Source: Gloeocapsopsis sp. IPPAS B-1203 | GTDB taxonomy: Bacteria; Cyanobacteriota; Cyanobacteriia; Cyanobacteriales; Chroococcidiopsidaceae | Reading direction: 5' to 3' | Length of the DNA: 64,000 nt | Assembly: GCF_002749975.1 (NCBI RefSeq) | Contig: NZ_PEIG01000021.1 | Coordinates: 1 to 64,000 of the forward strand | Shown here: in pieces, positions 53,922-62,387 of the stretch | Layout of the letters: every line of letters begins with the position of its first letter | Position numbering within the stretch: position 1 is the first letter of the stretch | Translations under genes and position numbers: made by a program | Notes under the pieces: generated by a model | The model's database searches: none | Seen by the model: the letters and a program-made list of their open reading frames with translations, nothing else | What the model was told of the DNA's origin: nothing

Positions 53922-54284
53922 TCACTTGTACAAGACAGCCTGTTTTAAATTTGCGATGCGATCGCGAATTTTATTAATTTCTGCTGGTGGTACATGATGC
54001 ACCTCTAATGCTTCACTTAGGTGTTTAACAATCGCATCAAAGTGTTTTGGTTGTAAATTTAAACCTGCATGTGCTTTTTCCATCGAGCGTCCTGTGTAAG
54101 GAGTAGGACTACCAAGCGCAAATGAGATGAAAGCAGTCTGGTGACGACGCTGTTTTTCCATATCTGTATGTGCAAAAAAAGAATTAACAGTATCGTCTGC
54201 CAAAACACGGGTGTAAAAATCATCTACGACCTGTTTAATAGCCTGCTCTCCACCGAGTTTCTCGTATAATGTTGCTGATTGCAT
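53922..54284 (-). CDS. glbN: Group I truncated haemoglobin
   Basis: A 120-residue globin of the TrHbN group. The pattern is MQSATLYEKLGGEQAIKQVV, DDFYTRVLAD, HQTAFISFALGSPTPYTGRS and the proximal His in MEKAHAGL. The family binds O2, NO and CO. Some members dioxygenate NO to nitrate with an electron partner, here perhaps the flavoprotein encoded downstream. The location in the NO reductase cluster supports NO handling. It is complete. Confidence 0.93.
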   Translation of the reverse strand: MQSATLYEKLGGEQAIKQVVDDFYTRVLADDTVNSFFAHTDMEKQRRHQTAFISFALGSPTPYTGRSMEKAHAGLNLQPKHFDAIVKHLSEALEVHHVPPAEINKIRDRIANLKQAVLYK

Positions 54285-54330
54285 ATTTGTGCCTCAAGTC
54301 ATTAATAATTGGCTGAAAAATGTAACTTAA

Positions 54331-54465
54331 TAGCTGGTAACTGGTCATTGGTAGCAATTAGCCCTCTTCGCTTAGCTGTTGGCGTTTATGTGGCTAAATA
54401 ATAGTTGCCAAGCTGCCAAAAGCTTTTCAAGTTCCCCATTACCCATTACCTATTACCAATTCCCC
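54331..54465. repeat. Heptamer-type GGTAAC/ATTACC repeats
   Basis: GGTAACTGGTCATTGGTAG near 54336 and CCATTACCCATTACCTATTA near 54437 flank a stretch without a gene between the haemoglobin and cupin genes. Confidence 0.55.
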
Positions 54466-54812
54466 TAATTGCCCTGTGCGATCTTTTCAGAAAGTGTGAG
54501 GAGAAATGCTAAATTTTCTGTTGCTTTCAGTGCATGAGGTGCATGAGCAGGCATGAACACAAAAACACCTGGCTGTAAAGCAATTTCTTGCCCTTCAAGG
54601 TTTAATATTCCTTCACCTTCAATTACATTGATTGTGGCGTTGTAAGTAGAAGTGTGTTCAGATATTTCTGTATTAGCTGCCAGACAAAATAGTGTGTGTT
54701 GACAAGCGTTGTCTTTAATTAATACTTTGCTGAGAACTCCAGCACTAGGATATTCAATTTGTTCTCGCAGTTGAATTTTCGCAGACACATTAGTATTGAT
54801 GGTAGAAGTCAT
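54465..54812 (-). CDS. Cupin domain protein
   Basis: A 115-residue single cupin. The metal-binding His pattern is EHTSTYNATINVIEGEGIL and the second motif PGVFVFMPAHAPHALKA. Cupins of this size may be dioxygenases, isomerases or ligand sensors. It lies between the truncated haemoglobin and a methyltransferase gene in the same orientation. A role in NO or oxidative stress is suggested only by position. Confidence 0.85.
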   Translation of the reverse strand: MTSTINTNVSAKIQLREQIEYPSAGVLSKVLIKDNACQHTLFCLAANTEISEHTSTYNATINVIEGEGILNLEGQEIALQPGVFVFMPAHAPHALKATENLAFLLTLSEKIAQGN

Positions 54813-54850
54813 ATTTTCTACTTAAACTGAGTTGGTGGATTATTTAGGAA

Positions 54851-55666
54851 TTACTGAGCAGTAGCACAGATGAGGATATAACCTAATTCGTCATGATATT
54901 TGTTAAAAACACGCCGCATTTCTAGAACTCGTTTACGGATTGGTTCGCGAGTTAGAATATTGCCTACAATTCGCAGCGTATTAATAATACCTTCATCCTG
55001 AAACATTTGTCTGAAATTTAAGAGACTCATTGCTCCAGTTTGAACTTTTTCAACGTGTAATCCTGCACTTTCATAGGTATTAATCCAGTTAGCTTCAGAA
55101 AGTGGTGTTGCATTAACGCGAATAACTTGTGCAAGTTCAGCGCGAATTTGTTCTTCGTTGTCACGCGCTAATAATTCATGCGAGAGAAACTTACCGCCAG
55201 GTTTGAGGCGATCGCGCACTCCTTGCAAAATTTTAGCCTTCCCCGGTGGAGATTGCATTGTCAGGATGGCTTCGGCTAAAACATAATCAAACTGTCCTGG
55301 TATCGCGTCAAGATGGAAAATGTCACCCTCGATGATTTCGATTTGATTTTCTAAATTTGCCGCACGAATATTGTCACGCGCCTGACGGACACTCTCAGGT
55401 TTTTTCTCGACACCAACAACTTTGACACCGTAGCGTTGTGCAAGCGCGATCGCGCTATAGCCAAAACTCGCAGCAAGTTCCAAAACTGTCTCGCCTGGTT
55501 GAAAATTAGCCGACTGAAGTAGTTGTTCTGTCGCTATTCTCCCACCTGGACGCAGATATTTTTTACCTGCGGCGGCAAGCACTTCGTGTCCTGGCGCGGT
55601 TTGCATGAGGGTAGCTTTGGTGAGGATGTTGGGCGGAGGTTGCCTCCGCCCTTTATCGTCCGTCAT
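54851..55666 (-). CDS. SAM-dependent methyltransferase
   Basis: A 271-residue class I methyltransferase. The SAM-binding motif is VLELAASFGYSAIALAQRYG (VLELA...FGY), then VVGVEKKPESV, EIIEGDIFHL and FDYVLAEAILTMQSPPGKAK, with LKPGGKFLSHELL as motif post I. The C-terminal domain lacks a clear substrate motif. It is first in the run with the cupin and haemoglobin genes. The TGAGCTAGCTCA palindrome sits 57 bp upstream of ATG 55666. The methylated substrate is unknown. Confidence 0.88.
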   Translation of the reverse strand: MTDDKGRRQPPPNILTKATLMQTAPGHEVLAAAGKKYLRPGGRIATEQLLQSANFQPGETVLELAASFGYSAIALAQRYGVKVVGVEKKPESVRQARDNIRAANLENQIEIIEGDIFHLDAIPGQFDYVLAEAILTMQSPPGKAKILQGVRDRLKPGGKFLSHELLARDNEEQIRAELAQVIRVNATPLSEANWINTYESAGLHVEKVQTGAMSLLNFRQMFQDEGIINTLRIVGNILTREPIRKRVLEMRRVFNKYHDELGYILICATAQ

Positions 55667-55720
55667 TTCGACCCTCTCAACTCAACTATCTTCAATGTGC
55701 CAGGAATTTATGGTTTCGTC

Positions 55721-55736
55721 TTTGAGCTAGCTCATA
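55721..55736. promoter_or_regulatory. TGAGCTAGCTCA palindrome, second copy
   Basis: TTTGAGCTAGCTCATA contains the same 12-bp core as the site at 53885-53900 and differs at one outer base. It is 55-70 bp upstream of the methyltransferase start codon, on the transcriptional side expected for an operator. Confidence 0.6.
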
Positions 55737-55780
55737 CTACTGAGTGGTAATCGGTAATTGGTCATTAGTGGAAGGTATAT

Positions 55781-56644
55781 TTAATCACGGGTTTCAATAT
55801 CGTACAGCTGGCAGAGTGTACGTAACTTTGCAGCGACGCGATCGCGCATCGACTCTGGAGATACAATCACGCAATCAGGTGCATACTGCATAACTTCACG
55901 CAAAAACCAAAAGCTAGAAGTCACTTGTCTAACAACTCGGCGTATTCGCTGGTTATCTGCTAACCACTCGACAATCGTATCTTCGGGTTTGGCTTGATAC
56001 GCAAATGCTAAGCCTTCTAATAAGTGCATTTCAACTTCAATACGATCCAACTGCGATCGCCACTCGCCAGCAATAGGAATCACTGCTGCATCTGTAATTC
56101 GATCTAAACGTAGACTCCAATTATGAGCGAGTTCGGGTATGTCTGAGTTGCCTTCTTCTTCACACCAGCAATCGAGGTACTGGCGTTTTTCGTGTAGGGT
56201 AATTTTGCCACAGCGCACAGTGAAGTTCCAGATTCGTCCCGCAGCATCTTGATAGGAAAGCTGAAAAGGCTGATGACGTAGCAGGTAACGGTCAATTTCT
56301 AACCGCCAAGCTGGAGGAAGATTCTCTAAAAAGCGCTCGATGTCTCGGCGTAAAGGTAAGGACACTTCGCTGCGTTCTAGTAGTAAGTTGGCAATAATTT
56401 GTGCTTGTTCTACTTGTCCAGTATCTGTTAAAGCTTGAAAAGACCTGGCTAATGCCTGAATACGTTCTGAAGACCAATTGCTGTTGGAAGCAATAAGTAA
56501 TTGACGACGGGCAATCGCTTCGACAAGTTTTGAGATATTTGGGCGATCGCCCCACAGCATACCCAATTCACGAGCGATCGTTTCTAGCTGCGCTTTATCC
56601 CGCTCTGAAATTGATAGTGTTATTGACTGACCTTTACGACTCAT
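55781..56644 (-). CDS. WYL-domain transcriptional regulator of the CRISPR-Cas operon
   Basis: A 287-residue protein. The N-terminus (QSITLSISERDKAQLETIAR, NISKLVEAIARRQLL) is a ribbon-helix-helix-like DNA-binding part. The C-terminal half is a WYL domain (RIWNFTVRCGKITLHEKRQY, LDCWCEEE and RLDRITDAAVIPIAGEW). WYL proteins beside cyanobacterial type I-D CRISPR-Cas systems act as repressors of cas genes (the Synechocystis homologue is Sll7009). It is divergent from cas3', with the shared promoter region at 56645-56750. Confidence 0.9.
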   Translation of the reverse strand: MSRKGQSITLSISERDKAQLETIARELGMLWGDRPNISKLVEAIARRQLLIASNSNWSSERIQALARSFQALTDTGQVEQAQIIANLLLERSEVSLPLRRDIERFLENLPPAWRLEIDRYLLRHQPFQLSYQDAAGRIWNFTVRCGKITLHEKRQYLDCWCEEEGNSDIPELAHNWSLRLDRITDAAVIPIAGEWRSQLDRIEVEMHLLEGLAFAYQAKPEDTIVEWLADNQRIRRVVRQVTSSFWFLREVMQYAPDCVIVSPESMRDRVAAKLRTLCQLYDIETRD

Positions 56645-56648
56645 TTTA

Positions 56649-56756
56649 TACGGACACTTTACACGAATTTGATCTTGTCAATCTCTATTTTGCGTGCCAA
56701 GATGATATGCAACAACAAAAAACGAAAACTTACGGACACTATTTAAGTATATGTCC
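56649..56756. promoter_or_regulatory. Repeated TACGGACACT sites between WYL regulator and cas3'
   Basis: TACGGACACT occurs at 56649-56658 and again at 56731-56740. The second copy begins an inverted repeat GGACA...TGTCC (56734-56738 and 56752-56756) that covers the cas3' start codon. This placement would let the WYL protein block cas transcription, and also its own gene. The binding itself is inferred. Confidence 0.55.
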
Positions 56757-58877
56757 AATTATTGCATTACTCTCAAGCCTGTGTATTCTCAAACGGTTCC
56801 CACTCCAGAAGGCGTGAAACTACCAGAGGATTGGTCACTTTCCTGGCATCAAGCGGCAACTATAGAGGCATTACACAATTACGATGTAGTTTTTAATACG
56901 GCAATGACTGGTGATGGTAAAAGTCTAGCTGCCTATCTGCACGTGATGACAAGTCGTATCTCTACTTTGGCAATGTACCCGACGAACGAGTTGGCAAGAG
57001 ATCAGGAAAAACAAGTACACAATTATAAGGACAAATTCCAACCAAAACACGATCCGCAAATTTATCGTTTGAATGCAGCAATCTTAGAAGATTTCATTAG
57101 TACAAATAAACTACCTACAAAACAGTCAGGATTAATTAATCTCTCAAATCAAGCAGAAATTCTGCTAACTAACCCTGATATTTTTCACTATATCCATGAT
57201 TTTCGTTATCTCAGACGTTATAAAAAGGGTGATAAGCTTAAGGGAGAAAATGCCGACAAGTTATTTAGAAAAATAGACGATAATTATAACTTGTTCATTT
57301 TTGATGAGTTTCATGTTTTCTCTTCTCCACAAGTTGCTAGCATTCTTAATGCCATTCTGCTAATTAAACATACAACGACTCCTGGAAAAAAGTTTTTATT
57401 TTTATCTGCAACACCAAGCGAATTATTGCAAGAGTTTTTGACAAGATCGGGAATCAGTTATAAAATCATCAATCCAGTTTCTCAAAATGCTTATTGCTTT
57501 TCGCCTACTAATGACAACTGGCGACAAATTAGTCAATCAATTACCTTGAATTTTCCTAAAGGTTTAGAACCAAGTATGCGTTCTAGTTATGATTGGCTGC
57601 AAGAAAATGCAAAGTCAGTAATTTTGAAATTCTTTCAAGATTATCCTCATAGCAAAGGGGCAATTATCCTTAATTCAATTGCTGCTGTTAAGAAGTTAAA
57701 GTCATATTTTGAAGAGATTTTTGAGCCATTAGGATTTAAGGTAAGGGAAAACACAGGTTTAACGGGTGAAACCGAAAAAGCGGAATCAGTTGCTGAAGCA
57801 GACTTACTATTAGGAACTTCTACGATTGATGTAGGAGTTGATTTTAGAATTAACTTTTTGGTATTTGAGGGTGCTGATGCAGGTAATTTTATCCAACGCT
57901 TTGGCAGAATTGGCAGACATCCAGGTTTTCCTATCTATCAAGCCTATGCACTCGTTCCTCAGTTCATTGTTGAACGGTTATTTGAAGTTGAGTCGCATCC
58001 TTTACGAGATGGCGAAAATTATGACCGAGTAACTTTTACAGAAGCAATTCGTTTGCATTACCCTTTCGTGAATGAATTTAGACAGTATCCCAAACGCTGG
58101 GGTGCGATTCAATCAGCTTGTATGCATCAAGAATTAAAACGACTTTCTTCACAGTATCCAGAGACAGCAACAGACTTTAAAGAAGATGTTGAAAATGCAT
58201 TTGATGTTAATATTTGGCACAAGTATAAACAAATTAATCAATGTTTGGAAACGAGTAAAAAGAATAAAAAGATTATTGAAGAGGCGCGGAGTTTTCGGGG
58301 AAGCAGTCAGTTAAATTGTGCAATTTATGATTCTACAAACCCAAATGAACCAGAGTATGAACGCTTCAAAATTTATAACTTACCAGGTATTCTCAGTAAT
58401 TTTATATTCGAGTGGATGAATAAAGCGGAATTTATGCGTCAAGCAGAAACTTCTGAGGTAAATACTACTCGCTTTCAAGAGACTTTGTGCCGTTTGCAGT
58501 TGACTGGTTATCGAGATGTACGGGAAGACTGGCGGTTTTACTATCCAGAAAATATCAGCGAAATTGCTGCGTTGGGTAAAGTGCAGGTTTTGCAAGGTTT
58601 AGAAATATACCAACCACATGGTAGCGGGATTAATAAAATCAGTGATGCGGTGTCAAATCGAGGTTTGGTGTGCTTTATTTCAGATCGCGATCGCACTTAT
58701 CTACGAGCGAAGTTAGGTTTACCTATCCACTTTCAAGCATATCCTCTAACTGACAAATACAGTAGCAGCGATCGCAGGTTACCACCGTACACCATTGCTT
58801 TTGGTAAATCTGCATTACTGCTAGAAACTCTACTTTGGTATTGGAAACCCAGAGAGGATGAAGGGTGGATTTGCTAA
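56751..58877 (+). CDS. cas3: Type I-D CRISPR-associated helicase Cas3'
   Basis: A 708-residue superfamily 2 helicase. The P-loop TGDGKS is at residues 53-58 and the DEFH box at 185-188. SATPSE follows, and QRFGRIGR is at residues 382-389. There is no HD nuclease domain, as expected for type I-D, where the HD domain is carried by Cas10d. It unwinds target DNA during interference. ATG 56751 has no clear ribosome site, and AAGTAT directly precedes it, so translation may be leaderless or start elsewhere. It is the first gene of the operon. Confidence 0.93.
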   Translation: MSNYCITLKPVYSQTVPTPEGVKLPEDWSLSWHQAATIEALHNYDVVFNTAMTGDGKSLAAYLHVMTSRISTLAMYPTNELARDQEKQVHNYKDKFQPKHDPQIYRLNAAILEDFISTNKLPTKQSGLINLSNQAEILLTNPDIFHYIHDFRYLRRYKKGDKLKGENADKLFRKIDDNYNLFIFDEFHVFSSPQVASILNAILLIKHTTTPGKKFLFLSATPSELLQEFLTRSGISYKIINPVSQNAYCFSPTNDNWRQISQSITLNFPKGLEPSMRSSYDWLQENAKSVILKFFQDYPHSKGAIILNSIAAVKKLKSYFEEIFEPLGFKVRENTGLTGETEKAESVAEADLLLGTSTIDVGVDFRINFLVFEGADAGNFIQRFGRIGRHPGFPIYQAYALVPQFIVERLFEVESHPLRDGENYDRVTFTEAIRLHYPFVNEFRQYPKRWGAIQSACMHQELKRLSSQYPETATDFKEDVENAFDVNIWHKYKQINQCLETSKKNKKIIEEARSFRGSSQLNCAIYDSTNPNEPEYERFKIYNLPGILSNFIFEWMNKAEFMRQAETSEVNTTRFQETLCRLQLTGYRDVREDWRFYYPENISEIAALGKVQVLQGLEIYQPHGSGINKISDAVSNRGLVCFISDRDRTYLRAKLGLPIHFQAYPLTDKYSSSDRRLPPYTIAFGKSALLLETLLWYWKPREDEGWIC

Positions 58878-58993
58878 AAATTTTACAAATCCGAATGTCT
58901 GTTTGGGAAACTTTGTATTAAAAGACATCGGATTTGGGTTTCCTTAATATTAGACCTGCTGGCTGGTGGAGAAGCTAACGAGAACAAGGTTTA

Positions 58994-59071
58994 ATGTCAG
59001 TCACAGCAAAATTGTGGATTATCCAACAAAAAACTATTCAAGAGTATCAACAAGAGGAACAAGATAAATGA
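58994..59071 (+). CDS. Possible 25-codon open frame translationally coupled to cas10d
   Basis: ATG 58994 gives MSVTAKLWIIQQKTIQEYQQ, then EEQDK and TGA. The TGA overlaps the cas10d start (ATGA at 59068-59071). A 25-residue, Gln/Glu-rich peptide is unlikely to be an enzyme. It may exist only to couple translation, or be chance. Conservation would decide. Confidence 0.35.
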   Translation: MSVTAKLWIIQQKTIQEYQQEEQDK

Positions 59072-62000
59072 GTGAAGATAACTTCGAGGAGTTTTTAGAA
59101 ATTTCCAACTTTGATAATGACGATGAGGAGCAAGATACTCCGCTTCAACGGGAATTACTCACAATTCGCTTATTTAAAAATGCAATTAGAGAAGCAGCAG
59201 GCAACGAAGATGATCTTATTCTAACAAGTTTTGCTGAAAATGTTTTACCTAATTTGATTCATCAGTTAGTAGGAGCAACTGCTAAAGGAGGTCAATTTAC
59301 TGAAGATCGTAAAGCTGAGAATAAAAATGTTGAACGTAGCAAGCACGATCAATCTTTTATTTCACATTTATTGAATGGCTTGTTTCCTACCTATCGCATC
59401 GTGCGAAAGCTTAGATCAGCAGATATAGGTACAAATCGAGTTAAACGTCAGTGCGAAGAGTTAGAGATTCGGTTATTTATTGCAGCTTACATTCTGCACG
59501 ATTTTGATAAGTTCCCTAATTATTCTACCTGGCTTTTAACGACATCTGATAAGTTTGCAGAGCGTGACTGGCGTAAACAACCACCTCATAAATCAGATGC
59601 GCTTAACTTTGGGCGTGAATTTGTTCGAGAAAATATTATTGCATTTGGGTTAGATAAATTCTTAGGAAAAGATTGGGAAAGCTACATTGATGATATTGTT
59701 TGGCTGAGTCATAATGCAGGGGAAAAATATGATAGCGATCGCGGTTTAGATATACGTGGGTTACAATGTCGCCTTGATACTAGAGTAAGAGGAGTTTTGC
59801 AAACTCTCGTGCGAGTCGCAGACTTATTTGCATCGGTAATCAAATATCCCCAAGATATAGAAAGTAATCATCGCAGTGACGGTTTACCAGAGTTACTAAA
59901 CGATTTGAGTAATGGTCAATTACAGTTTAGCTACCATGCTTTATCTGACAATCGGGGTGTCCTCACAAACATTTTAAATAACGCCTTAATTAATGCTCAT
60001 CCAAAAAAATATTACATACCATTATTATATTTACCTAACGGTGTTGTCTATCTAGCTAATGTTGATGCTCCTGCTATTAATACTGATGATATTTCCGCTC
60101 AAGTTATTGCTAAAATTAAAAGCCTTTGTAGTAACCAGTTGACTAAAAGACAAATAGGTTTTAGTAGAGATGGTAAAGGCTTAAAGTTTGCTGACTACTA
60201 CTGGTTATTTTTCAGTATTGATGAATTAATGAAAGTCAGCATCAATGCTGCTTGCAGAATTATTTCTGATACTAAAGTAGCATCAGCTAGTAAGCGTAGC
60301 GAAAGCCTACAAAATTTTCAGCAAAATGGTGAGTTATCAAGTAGTTTAAATTTAGTATTTGGTAATGAAATTCAAATTGATAGATTAGCAGAATTTGGTG
60401 ATACTTTGTGTCGAGGTATATGGGGGAAATGGTGCGATCGCGCTAAAGAATATCAAAAAAAGTTTTCTAAAAATCAACGCAAAGTAATCCCAGATTTAGA
60501 CCCTACTCAAAAATTAGCTGAATATTTAGGTTTATCACAGGAAATAACTGCTATCAAACAAATTCAATCATTAAAGAAAACTGGCGGTGTTCCGCTTGAT
60601 TGGTACTATATAGCAGCTAGATACTACGAAAACAATCCAGGTAAAGATTTAGCACAAAGTATAGAGCTAATGGAAGGTATGGGAGCTTGTGCAGCTAATC
60701 TTATTCAGCCAATTATAGGAGACTTAGAAATTCCTGATGGTTGGGATGATTTGCGAACTTACGTTAGCAGAGTAATCTCATTACCTACAGGAGCAGTTAT
60801 TGAACCCAAACCAGAGCAATTTTTAGTGGAGTTGAACCGATATCATGCTGCTAAAGTTACAACAGGAAGAGGTAGAGAAAATGTTTGCGCGATGTCCAGT
60901 TCTGCTTATACTGTAACTGAACAAATGGAATCAGCAACTTTATTTGCTCCCCAAGTTTACAGCAACCGCCAAATTTTATTCAACACGCAAGCAGCGAAAC
61001 GGCAAATTTGCTCAATTTGGTCAATTGAAATCATGTTGCGGCAAATTTTGATGAGTAAAACAAATGCTACTGGTGCAGATTTTGAAAGTCAAAAATATCG
61101 GTATCTCTATCTCTACCCTACTTATTTCTTTACGCCAGAAACTAATAAATTTCTTCAAAAAGCTTACAATTCAATTGCTCAAACTCGATTTGATGCTGAA
61201 CTGCGTAAACATTTCGTTTCTAAAGAACAAGTTGCTAATTTCAAAATAGATAATTATCAACAAGTTGATGATTTATTGATTAAGCAGAATATTCAGCCAG
61301 AAGATGATCGAACTTTTAAGATAAACTATCCTGAAGATGAAACTTTAACTTTTTTCTTTATCGGTTTACCACCAGGGCGCGATCCAACTGATACCGAATC
61401 GTGGATAATGCCAGCTTGGTTAGCTTTAACCTTGCCCTTGGTGATGGATGTTAAAGTTGTGGCATCTGAATCACCTGTACCACCTTTCATCAATGGTGCA
61501 GATTTTGAACAAACAACTCTACTCGATGGTGAACATCAAGCTATTCGTTCTTTAGTTAAGAAAGATAGCTATCGATTGGACAGTATTCTACCACGTGAAT
61601 CACAAAAATTTTCTCCTCTAAATGCACTCACTGCTGCTTACTGTATTCACTTAGAAGTTAACCGGAAAAAAGATGGTAATCCTGACTGGGGTAAATTAGG
61701 AGATTTAGCACGCGACTTAGAAACTAATCCTTTATATGTCTTTCATTATCTGAATAAATGGCTAAGAAAACAGGACAAAATTGAAACTGTATCTCTTGCC
61801 AAAATTCGATTATATTTTGATTTTTACTACTACTTTGAACCCGAAGGAGACAAAGTGAATCAACTACGTCAACTTACTCAACTCTTCCGTCGATTTTATC
61901 GAGCTAAGAGTCAGTACGCCAAAGCAAATGCAATTCTTAAACCAATTGATGAGGCAGCTAACGTAATTTTGAAATTTGATAAAACTTTAGCTAATGATAA

Positions 62001-62352
62001 TCAATGTATCACAGATGTCGTGTATGCACGCGTAGCAAAGCTAATGAATAATGTAAGACGCGGTACGGCTGAGGGAAAACCTACTTTAAAATTAGTTGAT
62101 GGCAAATGGAAACCTGCTTTAACCCCAGAAGAGGAACGTCAAGCCGTTTATGTGTTTGCTGAGTATTTTGTGAGTGAGATTTTTGAGGGAAGTTTTAAAG
62201 GCGATCGCGCACGTTTAGCAGGTACACAATTAAATTTGATTCGAGATACGTGTGAATATTTATACCGCCTTGAAGACGACAAAGAACGTCAAGAAAGGAA
62301 AGTTGTTGAACCAGACGAAATTTCTGATATTGAAAATTCAGAAGTAGCTTAA
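59068..62352 (+). CDS. cas10d: Type I-D CRISPR-associated Cas10d (Csc3) with N-terminal HD domain
   Basis: A 1094-residue large subunit of type I-D effector complexes. The HD motif HDFDKFPN is at residues 144-151, with other His in SFISHLL and WLSHNAG. No GGDD palm motif is visible, as expected, because this Cas10 branch lacks cyclase activity. It cleaves target DNA together with Cas3'. The C-terminal 165 residues form the small-subunit part (see the cas11d entry). The first codon overlaps a 25-codon frame. AGAGGAAC lies just upstream. Confidence 0.95.
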   Translation: MSEDNFEEFLEISNFDNDDEEQDTPLQRELLTIRLFKNAIREAAGNEDDLILTSFAENVLPNLIHQLVGATAKGGQFTEDRKAENKNVERSKHDQSFISHLLNGLFPTYRIVRKLRSADIGTNRVKRQCEELEIRLFIAAYILHDFDKFPNYSTWLLTTSDKFAERDWRKQPPHKSDALNFGREFVRENIIAFGLDKFLGKDWESYIDDIVWLSHNAGEKYDSDRGLDIRGLQCRLDTRVRGVLQTLVRVADLFASVIKYPQDIESNHRSDGLPELLNDLSNGQLQFSYHALSDNRGVLTNILNNALINAHPKKYYIPLLYLPNGVVYLANVDAPAINTDDISAQVIAKIKSLCSNQLTKRQIGFSRDGKGLKFADYYWLFFSIDELMKVSINAACRIISDTKVASASKRSESLQNFQQNGELSSSLNLVFGNEIQIDRLAEFGDTLCRGIWGKWCDRAKEYQKKFSKNQRKVIPDLDPTQKLAEYLGLSQEITAIKQIQSLKKTGGVPLDWYYIAARYYENNPGKDLAQSIELMEGMGACAANLIQPIIGDLEIPDGWDDLRTYVSRVISLPTGAVIEPKPEQFLVELNRYHAAKVTTGRGRENVCAMSSSAYTVTEQMESATLFAPQVYSNRQILFNTQAAKRQICSIWSIEIMLRQILMSKTNATGADFESQKYRYLYLYPTYFFTPETNKFLQKAYNSIAQTRFDAELRKHFVSKEQVANFKIDNYQQVDDLLIKQNIQPEDDRTFKINYPEDETLTFFFIGLPPGRDPTDTESWIMPAWLALTLPLVMDVKVVASESPVPPFINGADFEQTTLLDGEHQAIRSLVKKDSYRLDSILPRESQKFSPLNALTAAYCIHLEVNRKKDGNPDWGKLGDLARDLETNPLYVFHYLNKWLRKQDKIETVSLAKIRLYFDFYYYFEPEGDKVNQLRQLTQLFRRFYRAKSQYAKANAILKPIDEAANVILKFDKTLANDNQCITDVVYARVAKLMNNVRRGTAEGKPTLKLVDGKWKPALTPEEERQAVYVFAEYFVSEIFEGSFKGDRARLAGTQLNLIRDTCEYLYRLEDDKERQERKVVEPDEISDIENSEVA
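61855..62352 (+). CDS. cas11d: Predicted Cas11d small subunit, internal translation product of cas10d
   Basis: Within cas10d, a strong ribosome site GAAGGAGA (61843-61850) lies 4-5 bp before an in-frame GTG at 61855 (after EPEGDK; reading V/M-NQLRQLTQLFRRFYRAKSQ). The product is 165 residues, all helical, ending at the same stop. In type I-D systems it is established that cas10d yields a separate small subunit by internal translation. The spacing and the strength of the site make this the likely start. Proof needs protein or ribosome-profiling data. Confidence 0.75.
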   Translation: MNQLRQLTQLFRRFYRAKSQYAKANAILKPIDEAANVILKFDKTLANDNQCITDVVYARVAKLMNNVRRGTAEGKPTLKLVDGKWKPALTPEEERQAVYVFAEYFVSEIFEGSFKGDRARLAGTQLNLIRDTCEYLYRLEDDKERQERKVVEPDEISDIENSEVA

Positions 62353-62387
62353 GTTTTTACTAACGTAATCTTATAGGAGACAAAAAA

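Noticed and set aside
13733-55765. GGTAAT heptamer runs as phage or plasmid features
   Set aside because: They occur in at least seven gaps between ordinary genes and match the short tandem repeats common in cyanobacteria, so they are chromosomal background.
56530-56817. A 95-codon frame across the WYL-cas3' spacer
   Set aside because: It overlaps the WYL gene in antisense and the cas3' start out of frame, with no familiar sequence.
60280-60320. A GC-rich interspersed stretch (AAGCGTAGCGAAAGCCTAC) within cas10d as an insertion
   Set aside because: It is in frame, only about 20 bp, and may just be normal codons. Without an alignment of homologues, an insertion cannot be shown.
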